From Kitasatospora sp. MAA4 (GTDB taxonomy: Bacteria; Actinomycetota; Actinomycetes; Streptomycetales; Streptomycetaceae), in contig NZ_JARZAI010000007.1 of the NCBI RefSeq assembly GCF_029893355.1, forward strand, positions 124,001 to 188,000: DNA of 64,000 nt, in the 5' to 3' direction. Numbering within the stretch: position 1 is the first letter of the stretch; every line of letters starts with the position of its first letter. A program made the position numbers and the translations under genes. Shown here piece after piece: positions 55,708-64,000 of the stretch. The notes beneath the pieces are model-generated. The model was not told the DNA's origin and did not search any database. It worked only from the letters and a program-made list of their open reading frames with translations.

Positions 55708-55721
55708 TTACCCGTCAGTAA
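55708..55721. promoter_or_regulatory. TTAC-N6-GTAA palindrome
   Basis: TTACCCGTCAGTAA in the AT-richer promoter zone upstream of the DUF6230 gene; an operator-sized inverted repeat resembling sites of lipid-responsive TetR or GntR regulators. No regulator gene is adjacent except the TetR 1.6 kb away, whose palindrome differs. Confidence 0.35.
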
Positions 55722-55856
55722 TGCACCTCTTGTGCTTCGGCCGGGATTCCAGCACGATCGGCCACGCCTGGTCCCTCACTTCACCCTCCGGCAGCCTGTC
55801 GGACACGTGCGGTGCGGGATCCCCACCGGGTAGTCGTCGGAGCAGTCCGGCGGCTG

Positions 55857-55904
55857 GGAGGACAGGGGGGTATCCGCACCCACGGCGGATCCTGTGCTTC
55901 CTCC
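55857..55904 (+). promoter_or_regulatory. Folded RNA element in the DUF6230 leader
   Basis: Three stacked helices can form: GGAGG (55857-55861) with CCTCC (55900-55904), ACAGG (55862-55866) with CCTGT (55891-55895), and ATCCGC (55872-55877) with GCGGAT (55885-55890), 16 pairs in 48 bases with asymmetric bulges. A riboswitch-like or stabilising role is a guess. Confidence 0.35.
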
Positions 55905-56083
55905 GGTCGCGCACTCCGCGCGGTCGTTTGGTTGTCGCTCGGGGGTGATCGCCGGTCGTTCGGCTCTGCCCGCGATGGCGCTCTCCGTTACCGAGGACGT
56001 AGTTCGTCTCCCATCCCAGGACGGGACCAGCGCTCCCCGCGCCGGACCTGCCCGGAGATGTACGTCCGAGAAGGAGGACACGC

Positions 56084-56728
56084 ATGTCCCAGACTTTTGG
56101 CAAGACCCGCTGGAAGCGCTTCGCCCTGGTGATGCTGCCCAGCATCGCCGCGACCGCCGCGATCGGCATCAGCCTCGCAGACAGCGCGCTGGCCGCGTCG
56201 TTCAGCGTTTCCGGCCAGAGCTTCAAGGTCACCACCTCTGACCTCAAGGGCACGAACTTCGCCCAGTTCGGCTCGGTCGACGTGGAGACCAACGGCACCC
56301 CGCACGTGGTCGCCGTCTCCGCCTTCGACAAGGCCACCATCCAGAACCTCTGCCAGTCCGTGGTCACCGACCTCGGCCCGCTCGGCAAGTGGACCCTGGT
56401 GCTGAACGCGGGTCAGGACGCCGCCAAGCCGGTTCAGGCCAGCAACCTGCTGATCGACCTGAACCAGCTGAAGGCCGACGCCACGTTCACCAACATCAAC
56501 ATCGGCCAGGACGCCTCCACCCTCAGTGGCTCCGCCACCGCGGGCTGGAAGGACAAGATGGGCCACGGCCTGCCCACCGGTGCCCAGGGCTTCGCCCAGG
56601 CCGCCGACGCGGCCGAGCTCAGCAACGTCCAGCAGACGGCCTACGCCACCTCGGCGGGCACCTTCGTGCTCAACGGCCTGAACCTGAACATCAAGCAGGG
56701 CTCCGGCGCGGGCGTCGAGTGCTACTGA
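56084..56728 (+). CDS. DUF6230 secreted/surface protein
   Basis: 214 residues. A basic start (FGKTRWKRF) is followed by a hydrophobic segment (ALVMLPSIAATAAIGISLADSALA) and a likely signal-peptidase site near AASFS. The mature part is beta-rich, repetitive (SGQSFKVTTSDL, NGLNLNIKQGSG) and has two cysteines (QNLCQSV and the penultimate residue region VECY). Homologues were annotated as cholesterol esterase in older records, but I see no GxSxG or other hydrolase motif. ATG at 56084 with a near-perfect AAGGAGG. First gene of a three-gene module. Confidence 0.85.
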   Translation: MSQTFGKTRWKRFALVMLPSIAATAAIGISLADSALAASFSVSGQSFKVTTSDLKGTNFAQFGSVDVETNGTPHVVAVSAFDKATIQNLCQSVVTDLGPLGKWTLVLNAGQDAAKPVQASNLLIDLNQLKADATFTNINIGQDASTLSGSATAGWKDKMGHGLPTGAQGFAQAADAAELSNVQQTAYATSAGTFVLNGLNLNIKQGSGAGVECY

Positions 56729-56895
56729 GCCGTCACTGACGATCCGTCAGGCCGCACGCCGGCCCAGGGGATCCGTGGGGACGGCCCGAGGCCGGCGAGA
56801 GCCGGTCCGGGCGGTCGGGGGGCGGCGCGTACGAGCCGCCCCCTGCCGCACATCCAGACTTCTTCACCTCGGACAGACCATCGAGGAGTTCCATC

Positions 56896-57492
56896 GTGAC
56901 CAGCGCAACCGCCCAGGCTTGGCCCGAGCCCGCAGACGGCTTCTCCAGACTGCGGCTGCGGTTCCGGGCCTGGCGCCGCACCCGGCCCTTCTGGGGTGGC
57001 CTCCTGGCCGTAATCGGTGGCCTCCCGATCCTCTACTTCCCGTACGCGCACCTGACGCTCGGCGGCCTGACCGTCGCGATGTCGACGACCGCGGGCGCCG
57101 GCTCGATGATCATCGGCCTGCTGATGATGGTGCTCGGGATCAGCGCGTGGTTCCAGCCGCTGGTCCGGGTGTTCTGCGGCGTGGGTGTCACCATCCTCGC
57201 GCTGATCTCCATCCCGGTCTCCAACCTGGGCGGCTTCGGGATGGGCCTGATCCTGGGCCTCCTCGCCGGTGGGCTGCTCTGCTCCTGGGCCCCGCTGAAG
57301 GAGCAGCCGGCCGTCGCCGCCGCCGCCGTCGCCGCCGCCGCTGACGAGGCGGCCGCCGCTTCGGTCGCGGCCGAGGAGGAGCCGCTCGGCTACCAGGTGG
57401 TGCCGTACCAGGCCGAGGCGCCCGAGTCCGAGGCCGCGCCCGTTCAGACCACCGAGGCCGGCCCGACCTCGCAGCCGGGGGAGCTCCGGTGA
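56896..57492 (+). CDS. DUF6114 membrane protein
   Basis: 198 residues. A basic RLRFRAWRRTRPFW precedes about four membrane segments (GGLLAVIGGLPILYF, GSMIIGLLMMVLGISAWF, FCGVGVTILALISIPV, GLILGLLAGGLLCSW), then an Ala/Glu-rich acidic cytoplasmic tail. This is the usual companion of DUF6230 genes in streptomycetes. GTG at 56896 with GAGGAG upstream. Its TGA overlaps the GTG of the next gene, so the two are coupled. Function unknown. Confidence 0.87.
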   Translation: MTSATAQAWPEPADGFSRLRLRFRAWRRTRPFWGGLLAVIGGLPILYFPYAHLTLGGLTVAMSTTAGAGSMIIGLLMMVLGISAWFQPLVRVFCGVGVTILALISIPVSNLGGFGMGLILGLLAGGLLCSWAPLKEQPAVAAAAVAAAADEAAAASVAAEEEPLGYQVVPYQAEAPESEAAPVQTTEAGPTSQPGELR

Positions 57493-58895
57493 GCGGCGGG
57501 GACGAGCAGCCGACCGCAGGCGCCCAGCGGCGTGCCGGCGGCCCTCGCCACGCGGCCCCGCGCGTCAGCGGACGCAACCGCGCGCGGCTGCTGGCTCTCG
57601 CTGCCGTGCCGACCGCTCTGCTGATGAGCAGCAGCGTCGTCCCGAACCTCGCGGCGGCCGCCACCACCAGCGGCAAGACCTGTGCGAGCGCTCCGGACAG
57701 CGCGCCGGTGACGGTGACCCCGGTCCCCAAGAGCCAGCTCACGCCCGTCCCCGACCCGACCCGGGCCTCGACCAGCACGACGGCGGGCGGCACGGCGGTC
57801 AGCGCGGCCTTCGTCACCCCCGTCGCCCCCGTCGCCGCCGCGAAGGTCGCCCCGACCGCGAGCACGGCGCAGAAGACCGCCGCCGCGACCCAGGTGGTCC
57901 AGGCCGCAGCCGTCGCGCCGGAACAGAGCCAGGACCTCCTCGGCGGCATCATCAACGGCATCACCGGGATCTTCGACCCCAACCACCAGAACAGCACCAA
58001 CAGCACCAGCACCCCGAACACCACCAACGCGCCCACCGCGACCCCGAAGGCGACGCCCACCCCGCCGCCGGCCACCCACTCGCCGACCTCGACGCCCACC
58101 GCGGCGCCGACGACCGCGGCACCGACCACGCAGCCGACCTCCGCTGCGCCGTCCCAAGCGCCCGTCGCGCCCGCCGCTCCCTCGTCCGCCCCGGCCGCCG
58201 CCCCCTCGTCCGCGCCCACCACCGCGCCCGCCGCGGGCAGCGCGCACAGTGCTCCGGCCACGCCGGGCGCCACGCCGCTGCCGACCGGCACCGCCGCGCC
58301 CTCGGCCGCCGCCCACGAGCTGGCGGCCGGCAACGCCGCCCCGAACTGCGCCGTGGACAGCAGCCGGGTGGCCGCCGCCTCCGCGCAGTCCGGCCAGGTG
58401 GTCCCCGACCAGAACTGGACGCTCGGCACGAGCCGGCTCTCGCTCTACGGCGCGGTCTTCGGAGGTGTCTACGAGGTGAAGACGCCGACCACCACCAAGC
58501 GGGTGCTGAAGTTCACCGTCAGCTCGGTGGACATCGAGAACCTCGACATGTCGACAATCGAGAACACCGCGATCAACGGCCACGCCCAGACCTTCCACGT
58601 CCAGGGCGCCCCCGGCAGCACCTCGACCATGCGGCAGGGGCCGATCGTGATGTACGTGGAGAGCCTGAGCGGCGACCTCGCCTCGCTCTACGGCATCCCG
58701 CTGCCGGACCTCGGGGCGATCACCATCACCCCCGACACGCTGCCCACCTGGCTCTTCAACCTGATCGGCGCGGTCCCGATCCCGATCGACATGGCGCTGA
58801 CCAAGGTGACGGCGATCCAGGCCGGCCAGTTCGGCGGCACGCTGCACATCCCCGGCATGCACCTCTACAACGACGACACCCCGTACGGCCATTGA
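57489..58895 (+). CDS. Secreted or anchored protein with Pro/Thr/Ala-rich linker
   Basis: 468 residues. Basic N-terminus, one hydrophobic segment (LLALAAVPTALLMSSSVV, possible signal peptide), then a ~180-residue low-complexity region of Thr, Pro, Ala and Ser, and a folded ~160-residue C-terminal domain beginning near NCAVDSSRV (SLYGAVFGGVYEVKTP, TFHVQGAPGS, HIPGMHLYNDDTPYGH). Third gene of the DUF6230/DUF6114 module, coupled to the second. The linker may span the peptidoglycan. Function unknown. Confidence 0.82.
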   Translation: MSGGDEQPTAGAQRRAGGPRHAAPRVSGRNRARLLALAAVPTALLMSSSVVPNLAAAATTSGKTCASAPDSAPVTVTPVPKSQLTPVPDPTRASTSTTAGGTAVSAAFVTPVAPVAAAKVAPTASTAQKTAAATQVVQAAAVAPEQSQDLLGGIINGITGIFDPNHQNSTNSTSTPNTTNAPTATPKATPTPPPATHSPTSTPTAAPTTAAPTTQPTSAAPSQAPVAPAAPSSAPAAAPSSAPTTAPAAGSAHSAPATPGATPLPTGTAAPSAAAHELAAGNAAPNCAVDSSRVAAASAQSGQVVPDQNWTLGTSRLSLYGAVFGGVYEVKTPTTTKRVLKFTVSSVDIENLDMSTIENTAINGHAQTFHVQGAPGSTSTMRQGPIVMYVESLSGDLASLYGIPLPDLGAITITPDTLPTWLFNLIGAVPIPIDMALTKVTAIQAGQFGGTLHIPGMHLYNDDTPYGH

Positions 58896-58911
58896 TCCGT
58901 CCGTACGCGAA

Positions 58912-58944
58912 AAGGGCCCCCGCCACGACGTGGCGGGGGCCCTT
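58912..58944. terminator. Bidirectional terminator before pyk
   Basis: AAGGGCCCCCGCCACG pairs perfectly with CGTGGCGGGGGCCCTT (16 bp) around a single central A, so the real loop is several bases. It separates convergent transcripts. Confidence 0.88.
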
Positions 58945-58952
58945 CGCGTGGG

Positions 58953-60383
58953 TCAGCGACCGGCGCGCTGCCCCAGGTGGTGCACCTGGACCATGTTGGT
59001 GTTGCCGGGCACGCCGGGGGGCGAGCCGGCGGTGACGATGACGGTGTCGCCCTCGTTCAGCTGCTTGAGGGCCAGCAGCTCCTGGTCGACCTGGAGCACC
59101 ATCGCGTCGGTCGAGCCCACCTGCTCGGTCACGTACGCCTCGACGCCCCAGCTCAGCGCGAGCTGGTTGCGGGTGGCGACGTCCGGCGTGAACGCGATCA
59201 CCGGGATCGGCGAGCGGTAGCGGGAGAGCCGGCGGGCGGTGTCACCGGACTTGGTGAAGGCCACCAGCGCCTCGGCGTTCAGGAAGTCGCCCAGCTCGCA
59301 GGCGGCGCGGGCGATCGAGCCGCCCTGGGTGCGCGGCTTGCGGCCCGGGTTGAGCGGCTGCAGGCCCTGGCTGACCATCTCCTCCTCGGCCGTCTCGCAG
59401 ATCCGGCTCATGGTCTTGACCGTCTCGACCGGGAACTTGCCGACGCTGGACTCGGCGGAGAGCATCACCGCGTCCGCGCCGTCCAGGATGGCGTTGGCGA
59501 CGTCCGAGGCCTCGGCGCGGGTCGGCCGCGAGGCGTGGATCATCGACTCCATCATCTGGGTGGCGACGATGACCGGCTTGGCGTTGCGGCGGGCCAGCGT
59601 GATCAGCTGCTTCTGGACCAGCGGCACCCGCTCCAGCGGGTACTCGACGGCGAGGTCGCCACGGGCCACCATGATGGCGTCGAAGGCGAGGACGATCTCC
59701 TCCATCGCCTCGACGGCCTGCGGCTTCTCGATCTTGGCGATGACCGGGACGCGGATGCCGACCTCGTCCATCACCTTGTGCACGTCGTCGATGTCGCCGG
59801 CGTTGCGGACGAAGGAGAGCGCGACCATGTCGACGCCCAGGCGAAGCGCGAAGCGCAGGTCGTCCTTGTCCTTCTCGGAGAGCGCGGGCACGTTGACCGC
59901 GGCACCCGGCAGGTTGATGCCCTTGTTGTTCGAGAGCACGCCGCCCTCGACGACCACGGTCTTCACCCGCGGGCCGTCGACGCTGACGACCTCCAGGGCG
60001 ATGACGCCGTCGTTGATCAGAACCGGGTCGCCGGGCTTCACGTCGCCGGGCAGGCCCTTGTAGGTGGTGCCGCAGATGTGCTGGTCACCGGGGACGTCCT
60101 CGGTGGTGATGGTGAACGTGTCGCCGTTGTCAACGGTCACCGGTCCGTTGGCGAAGGTCGCCAGACGGATCTTGGGGCCCTGCAGGTCGGCCAGCACACC
60201 GATGGTGCGGCCGGTGTCCTCGGACACCTGGCGGACCTTGCGGTACCGCTCCTCGTGCTCCGCGTGGGAGCCGTGGCTCATGTTGAGGCGGGCGACGTTC
60301 ATGCCCGCTTCGACGATGGCCTTCAACTGTTCGTAGGAGTCCGTCGCAGGACCCAGGGTGCAGACAATTTTCGCTCGGCGCAT
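58953..60383 (-). CDS. pyk: Pyruvate kinase
   Basis: Last step of glycolysis, phosphoenolpyruvate plus ADP to pyruvate plus ATP. 476 residues: RRAKIVCTLGPATDSYEQ at the N-terminus, RLNMSHG, the catalytic segment VIAKIEKPQAVEAMEEI, MVARGDLAVE, PTRAEASDVANAILDGADAVMLSAE, and the C-terminal allosteric domain (VAFTKSGDTARRLSRYR). The ATG at 60383 lacks a Shine-Dalgarno site, but a TAGGAT hexamer (60391-60396, minus strand) ends 7 bases upstream, suggesting a leaderless mRNA. Located beside ackA-pta, so it lies at the pyruvate/acetyl-CoA node. Confidence 0.96.
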   Translation of the reverse strand: MRRAKIVCTLGPATDSYEQLKAIVEAGMNVARLNMSHGSHAEHEERYRKVRQVSEDTGRTIGVLADLQGPKIRLATFANGPVTVDNGDTFTITTEDVPGDQHICGTTYKGLPGDVKPGDPVLINDGVIALEVVSVDGPRVKTVVVEGGVLSNNKGINLPGAAVNVPALSEKDKDDLRFALRLGVDMVALSFVRNAGDIDDVHKVMDEVGIRVPVIAKIEKPQAVEAMEEIVLAFDAIMVARGDLAVEYPLERVPLVQKQLITLARRNAKPVIVATQMMESMIHASRPTRAEASDVANAILDGADAVMLSAESSVGKFPVETVKTMSRICETAEEEMVSQGLQPLNPGRKPRTQGGSIARAACELGDFLNAEALVAFTKSGDTARRLSRYRSPIPVIAFTPDVATRNQLALSWGVEAYVTEQVGSTDAMVLQVDQELLALKQLNEGDTVIVTAGSPPGVPGNTNMVQVHHLGQRAGR

Positions 60384-60396
60384 ATCGATGATCCTA
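60384..60396 (-). promoter_or_regulatory. Predicted leaderless promoter of pyk
   Basis: TAGGAT (read on the minus strand) fits TAnnnT and is 7 bases from the ATG, the usual distance when transcription starts at the start codon. No good -35 box is visible 17-18 bases further upstream. Confidence 0.4.
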
Positions 60397-60447
60397 TCCG
60401 TACGAGTTATTCCCGGGGATTGGGAGAAACCTCCGATTCCGGACCCG

Positions 60448-61652
<1,205 letters not shown>

Positions 61653-61656
<4 letters not shown>

Positions 61657-63791
61657 GCGGACCCCTTCGAGGGCTGGGACTGGATGGCGGTGATCGCCAC
61701 GGTGTTCACGATGTCCTGCACCAGGGCGCCCCGGGACAGGTCGTTGACCGGCTTGCGCAGGCCCTGCAGCACCGGGCCGACCGCCACCGCGCCGGCCGAG
61801 CGCTGGACGGCCTTGTAGGTGTTGTTGCCGGTGTTCAGGTCGGGGAAGATCAGCACGGTCGCCCGCCCGGCCACCGCGGAGCCCGGCAGCTTGGTCTGCG
61901 CCACCCGGGCGTCCACCGCCGCGTCGTACTGGATCGGGCCGTCCACCAGCAGGTCGGGGCGCAGCGCCCGGACCAGCTCGGTGGCCTTGCGGACCTTGTC
62001 CACGTCCGCGCCCGAACCGGAGGTGCCGGTGGAGTACGAGAGCATCGCGATCCGCGGCTCGACGCCGAACTGCGCGGCCGTCTCGGCGGACTGGATCGCG
62101 ATGTCGGCCAGCTGCTGGGCGTCCGGGTCGGGGTTGACCGCGCAGTCGCCGTAGACCAGCACCCGGTCGGCCAGGCACATGAAGAAGACCGAGGAGACGA
62201 TCGCCGCGCCCGGGGCGGTCTTGATCACCTCGAACGCCGGGCGGATGGTGGCCGCGGTGGAGTGCACGGCGCCGGAGACCATCCCGTCGGCGATGCCCTC
62301 CTGGACCATCAGGGTGCCGAAGTAGCTGACGTCGGTGACCACGTCCAGGGCCAGCTCGACGGTCATCCCCTTGTGCGCGCGCAGTTCGGCGTAGAGCTCG
62401 GCGAAGCGCTGGCGCAGCGGGCTGGTGGCCGGGTCGACGATCCGGACCCTGGACCGGTCGGCGGCCTCCTCGCCGGCGGCGTCCTCCTGGGGCAGCGCGA
62501 TGCCCAGGCTCGCGGCCTTGCGGCGGACCGCGTCCACCTCGCCGAGCAGCGTGAGGTCGCAGATGTTGCGGCGCAGCAGGATCTCGGTGGCCCGCAGCAC
62601 CCGCTCCTCGGCGCCCTCCGGCAGCACCACATGTTGCCTTCGCGCGCGAGCCCGCTCCAGCAACTCGTGCTCGAACATCATCGGGGTCACCCGCTCGGAC
62701 CGGCTCAGCTCGATCCGGTTGGTCAACTCGGCGGTGTCGACGTGCAGTTCGAACAGGCCCAGCGCGATCTCGGCCTTCCGCGGGCTGGCCGCGGTGAGTC
62801 GGCCCTCCAAGTGCGTCAGGGTGGCGGCGGTGGGCCAGCTGCCCTCGGGGACGACGGCCACCGGCGTGCCGGGGGCGAGCCGGGCGGCCAGCGCCATGAC
62901 GTTCGGACCGGGGTGCTGGCCGAGCGTCAGCAGAACGCCGGCGATCGGCGGGGCGCCGGCCGAGTGGGCGGCGAGCGAGCCGATCAGCAGGTCGGCCCGG
63001 TCCCCGGGGGTGACCACCAGCGCGCCCTCGGTCAGCGCGGGGAGGAAGCTCGGCAGCATCGCGCCGCCGAAGACGAAGCTCCGGACGTCCCGGGCCAGCC
63101 CGGCCGCGTCGCCGAGCAGCACCTCGGCGCCGGTCGCCTCGACCAGCTGGGCGACGGTCGGCGCGGCGAGCGCGGGCTCCTCGGGCAGCACGTACGCGGG
63201 GACCGGCAGCTTGGCGACGAGCCCGCGCAGCACCTGCTGCTTGGCGCTCGGCGCGACCCGGTTGGCGACCATGGCCAGCGTCGAGCAGCCGAGGTCGGTG
63301 TAGGCGCGGTGCGCGTTGCGCACCTCGGCGACCACGGCCTCCGGGTCCTGGTGGTGGCCGCCGACCACCGGCAGCACCCAGGCGCCGAACTCGTTGGCGA
63401 GCCGGGCGTTGAAGGCCAGCTCGTCGGGGATGTTGGTGTCCGCGAAGTCGGTTCCGAGCACCAGCACCGTCTGGCAGGAGCGCTCCACCGCGCGGAACCG
63501 GTCGACCAGGGTGCTGACCAGCTCGTCCTGTCCCTGCGCGGCCTGGAGCGCGGCCGCCTCCTCGTAGGTGAGGCCGTAGAGCTCGGTGGCCGGCAGGTCG
63601 AGCCGGTAGCGGGCCCGGAGCAGTTCGACCACATGGTCGGTGCCCGGCTCGCCCGGTGCCGCGGCGTGCACCAGCGGGCGGAAGATCCCGACCCGGTCCA
63701 CCTGGCGGGTGAGCAGCTCCATCACGCCCAGCTCCACCGCCTGTCGGCCGTCGCCGCGGTCGATCCCGGTCACGTACACGCTGCGGGCCAC
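61653..63791 (-). CDS. pta: Phosphate acetyltransferase
   Basis: Converts acetyl-CoA and phosphate to acetyl phosphate and CoA. 712 residues, the long class II form: an N-terminal P-loop-like domain, a central DRTGG domain, and the C-terminal catalytic PTA domain (DGMVSGAVHSTAATIRPAF, ADIAIQSAETAAQFG, LSYSTGTSGSGADV, NDLSRGALVQDIVNT). The N-terminal P-loop reads TGIDRGDGRQAV, without the usual GKS, so nucleotide binding there is doubtful. GTG start at 63791. Together with ackA it balances acetyl-CoA and acetate. Confidence 0.95.
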
Positions 63792-63850
63792 GCGAGTCTC
63801 TCCGTTCGGAATGCCGGTCGGTCAGACCCGACCATACCTTTGGGGGACTT

Positions 63851-64000
63851 TCAGGCCGGGCGCAGCCAGAGGGTCGCCAGCGGAGGCAGGATCAGTTCGG
63901 CGCTGCGGGCCTGGCCGTTCCAGGCGACGGCCTCGGCCTTGACGGGGTGGGAGTTGCCGACGCCGCTGCCGCCGTAGGTCTCGGCGTCGGTGTTGAGCAC
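63851..64000 (-). CDS. glgB: 1,4-alpha-glucan branching enzyme, C-terminal fragment
   Basis: Only the last 49 codons are inside the window. Read on the minus strand they give VLNTDAETYGGSGVGNSHPV and end LPPLATLWLRPA-stop, the typical C-terminus of GlgB (NSDAxxYGGSGxGN motif). The enzyme introduces alpha-1,6 branches into glycogen. The rest lies beyond base 64000. It precedes pta on the same strand with a 59-bp gap. Confidence 0.88.
   Translation of the reverse strand: MLNTDAETYGGSGVGNSHPVKAEAVAWNGQARSAELILPPLATLWLRPA

Larger units (their letters stand above)
55607..56083 (+). promoter_or_regulatory. Long leader region of the DUF6230 gene
   Basis: 477 bp without a convincing gene, markedly AT-richer than its surroundings in the first 130 bases. 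It contains the palindrome at 55708-55721, a TTGGAT/TTGTGC-rich stretch that may be promoter, and the folded element at 55857-55904. It ends with GAGAAGGAGGAC before the ATG at 56084. Frames open here lack codon bias. Confidence 0.55.

Noticed and set aside
55613-55948. 111-codon frame in the DUF6230 leader
   Set aside because: No codon bias, no ribosome-binding site, and it starts at the terminator of the previous gene.
56084-56728. Cholesterol esterase
   Set aside because: No serine-hydrolase nucleophile motif or catalytic triad can be seen; only the family name DUF6230 is supported.

Overview
The window is about 64 kb of very GC-rich actinobacterial chromosome, almost certainly from a streptomycete (Streptomyces or Kitasatospora). 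Evidence: strong G/C third-codon bias, frequent GTG/TTG starts, and gene content and order that follow the conserved Streptomyces core: argS-lysA-hom-thrC-thrB-rho, rpmE-prfA-prmC-tsaC, atpIBEFHAGDC, nucS, the hyphal cytoskeleton pair scy/filP, and a methylmalonyl/isobutyryl-CoA gene group. It looks like core chromosome, not an accessory island. I see no integrase, IS element, prophage, CRISPR array, tRNA or rRNA.

Layout. 1-5.8 kb: end of argS, then lysine and threonine biosynthesis. 5.8-15 kb: rho with a long leader, an LCP-family envelope enzyme, zinc-type ribosomal protein L31 behind a perfect sigma-R promoter, release factor RF1 with its methyltransferase PrmC, TsaC, a low-molecular-weight tyrosine phosphatase and a divergent SHMT paralogue. 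15-24.7 kb: a WecA-type GlcNAc-1-phosphate transferase and the complete F1Fo ATP synthase operon, preceded by a Rex-like operator. 24.8-34 kb: DUF2550 and Uma2 proteins, PduO-type cobalamin adenosyltransferase, hydroxybutyryl-CoA dehydrogenase, a STAS protein beside a membrane protein with a degenerate P-loop, NucS, and a flavin monooxygenase. 34-44 kb: a small possible zinc protein, a two-gene ABC exporter, an alpha/beta hydrolase, FilP and the giant coiled-coil Scy.

44-53.5 kb: methylmalonyl-CoA epimerase, thiolase, MeaB and isobutyryl-CoA mutase IcmA (diagnostic Phe80 and Gln198). Interleaved with these are a MarR regulator, three tandem AIM24 genes, a DUF2127 membrane protein, and two DUF3817 membrane proteins around a second MarR gene. 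The first DUF3817 gene also has a strong Rex-like operator. 53.5-64 kb: a TetR regulator with a perfect palindrome before a thioredoxin-TPR chaperone, a secreted DUF6230/DUF6114 three-gene module with a structured leader, then pyruvate kinase, the overlapping pta-ackA pair, and the 3' end of glgB.

Most interesting observations: two Rex-like operators linking ATP synthase to a small membrane protein; an SHMT paralogue lacking the residues corresponding to Asp200, His203 and Tyr65 of E. coli GlyA; a possible leaderless leader ORF before rho; a palindromic insert between 20-bp direct repeats at 25.3 kb; and the STAS/degenerate-ATPase, AIM24, DUF3817-MarR and DUF6230 modules, whose functions are open.
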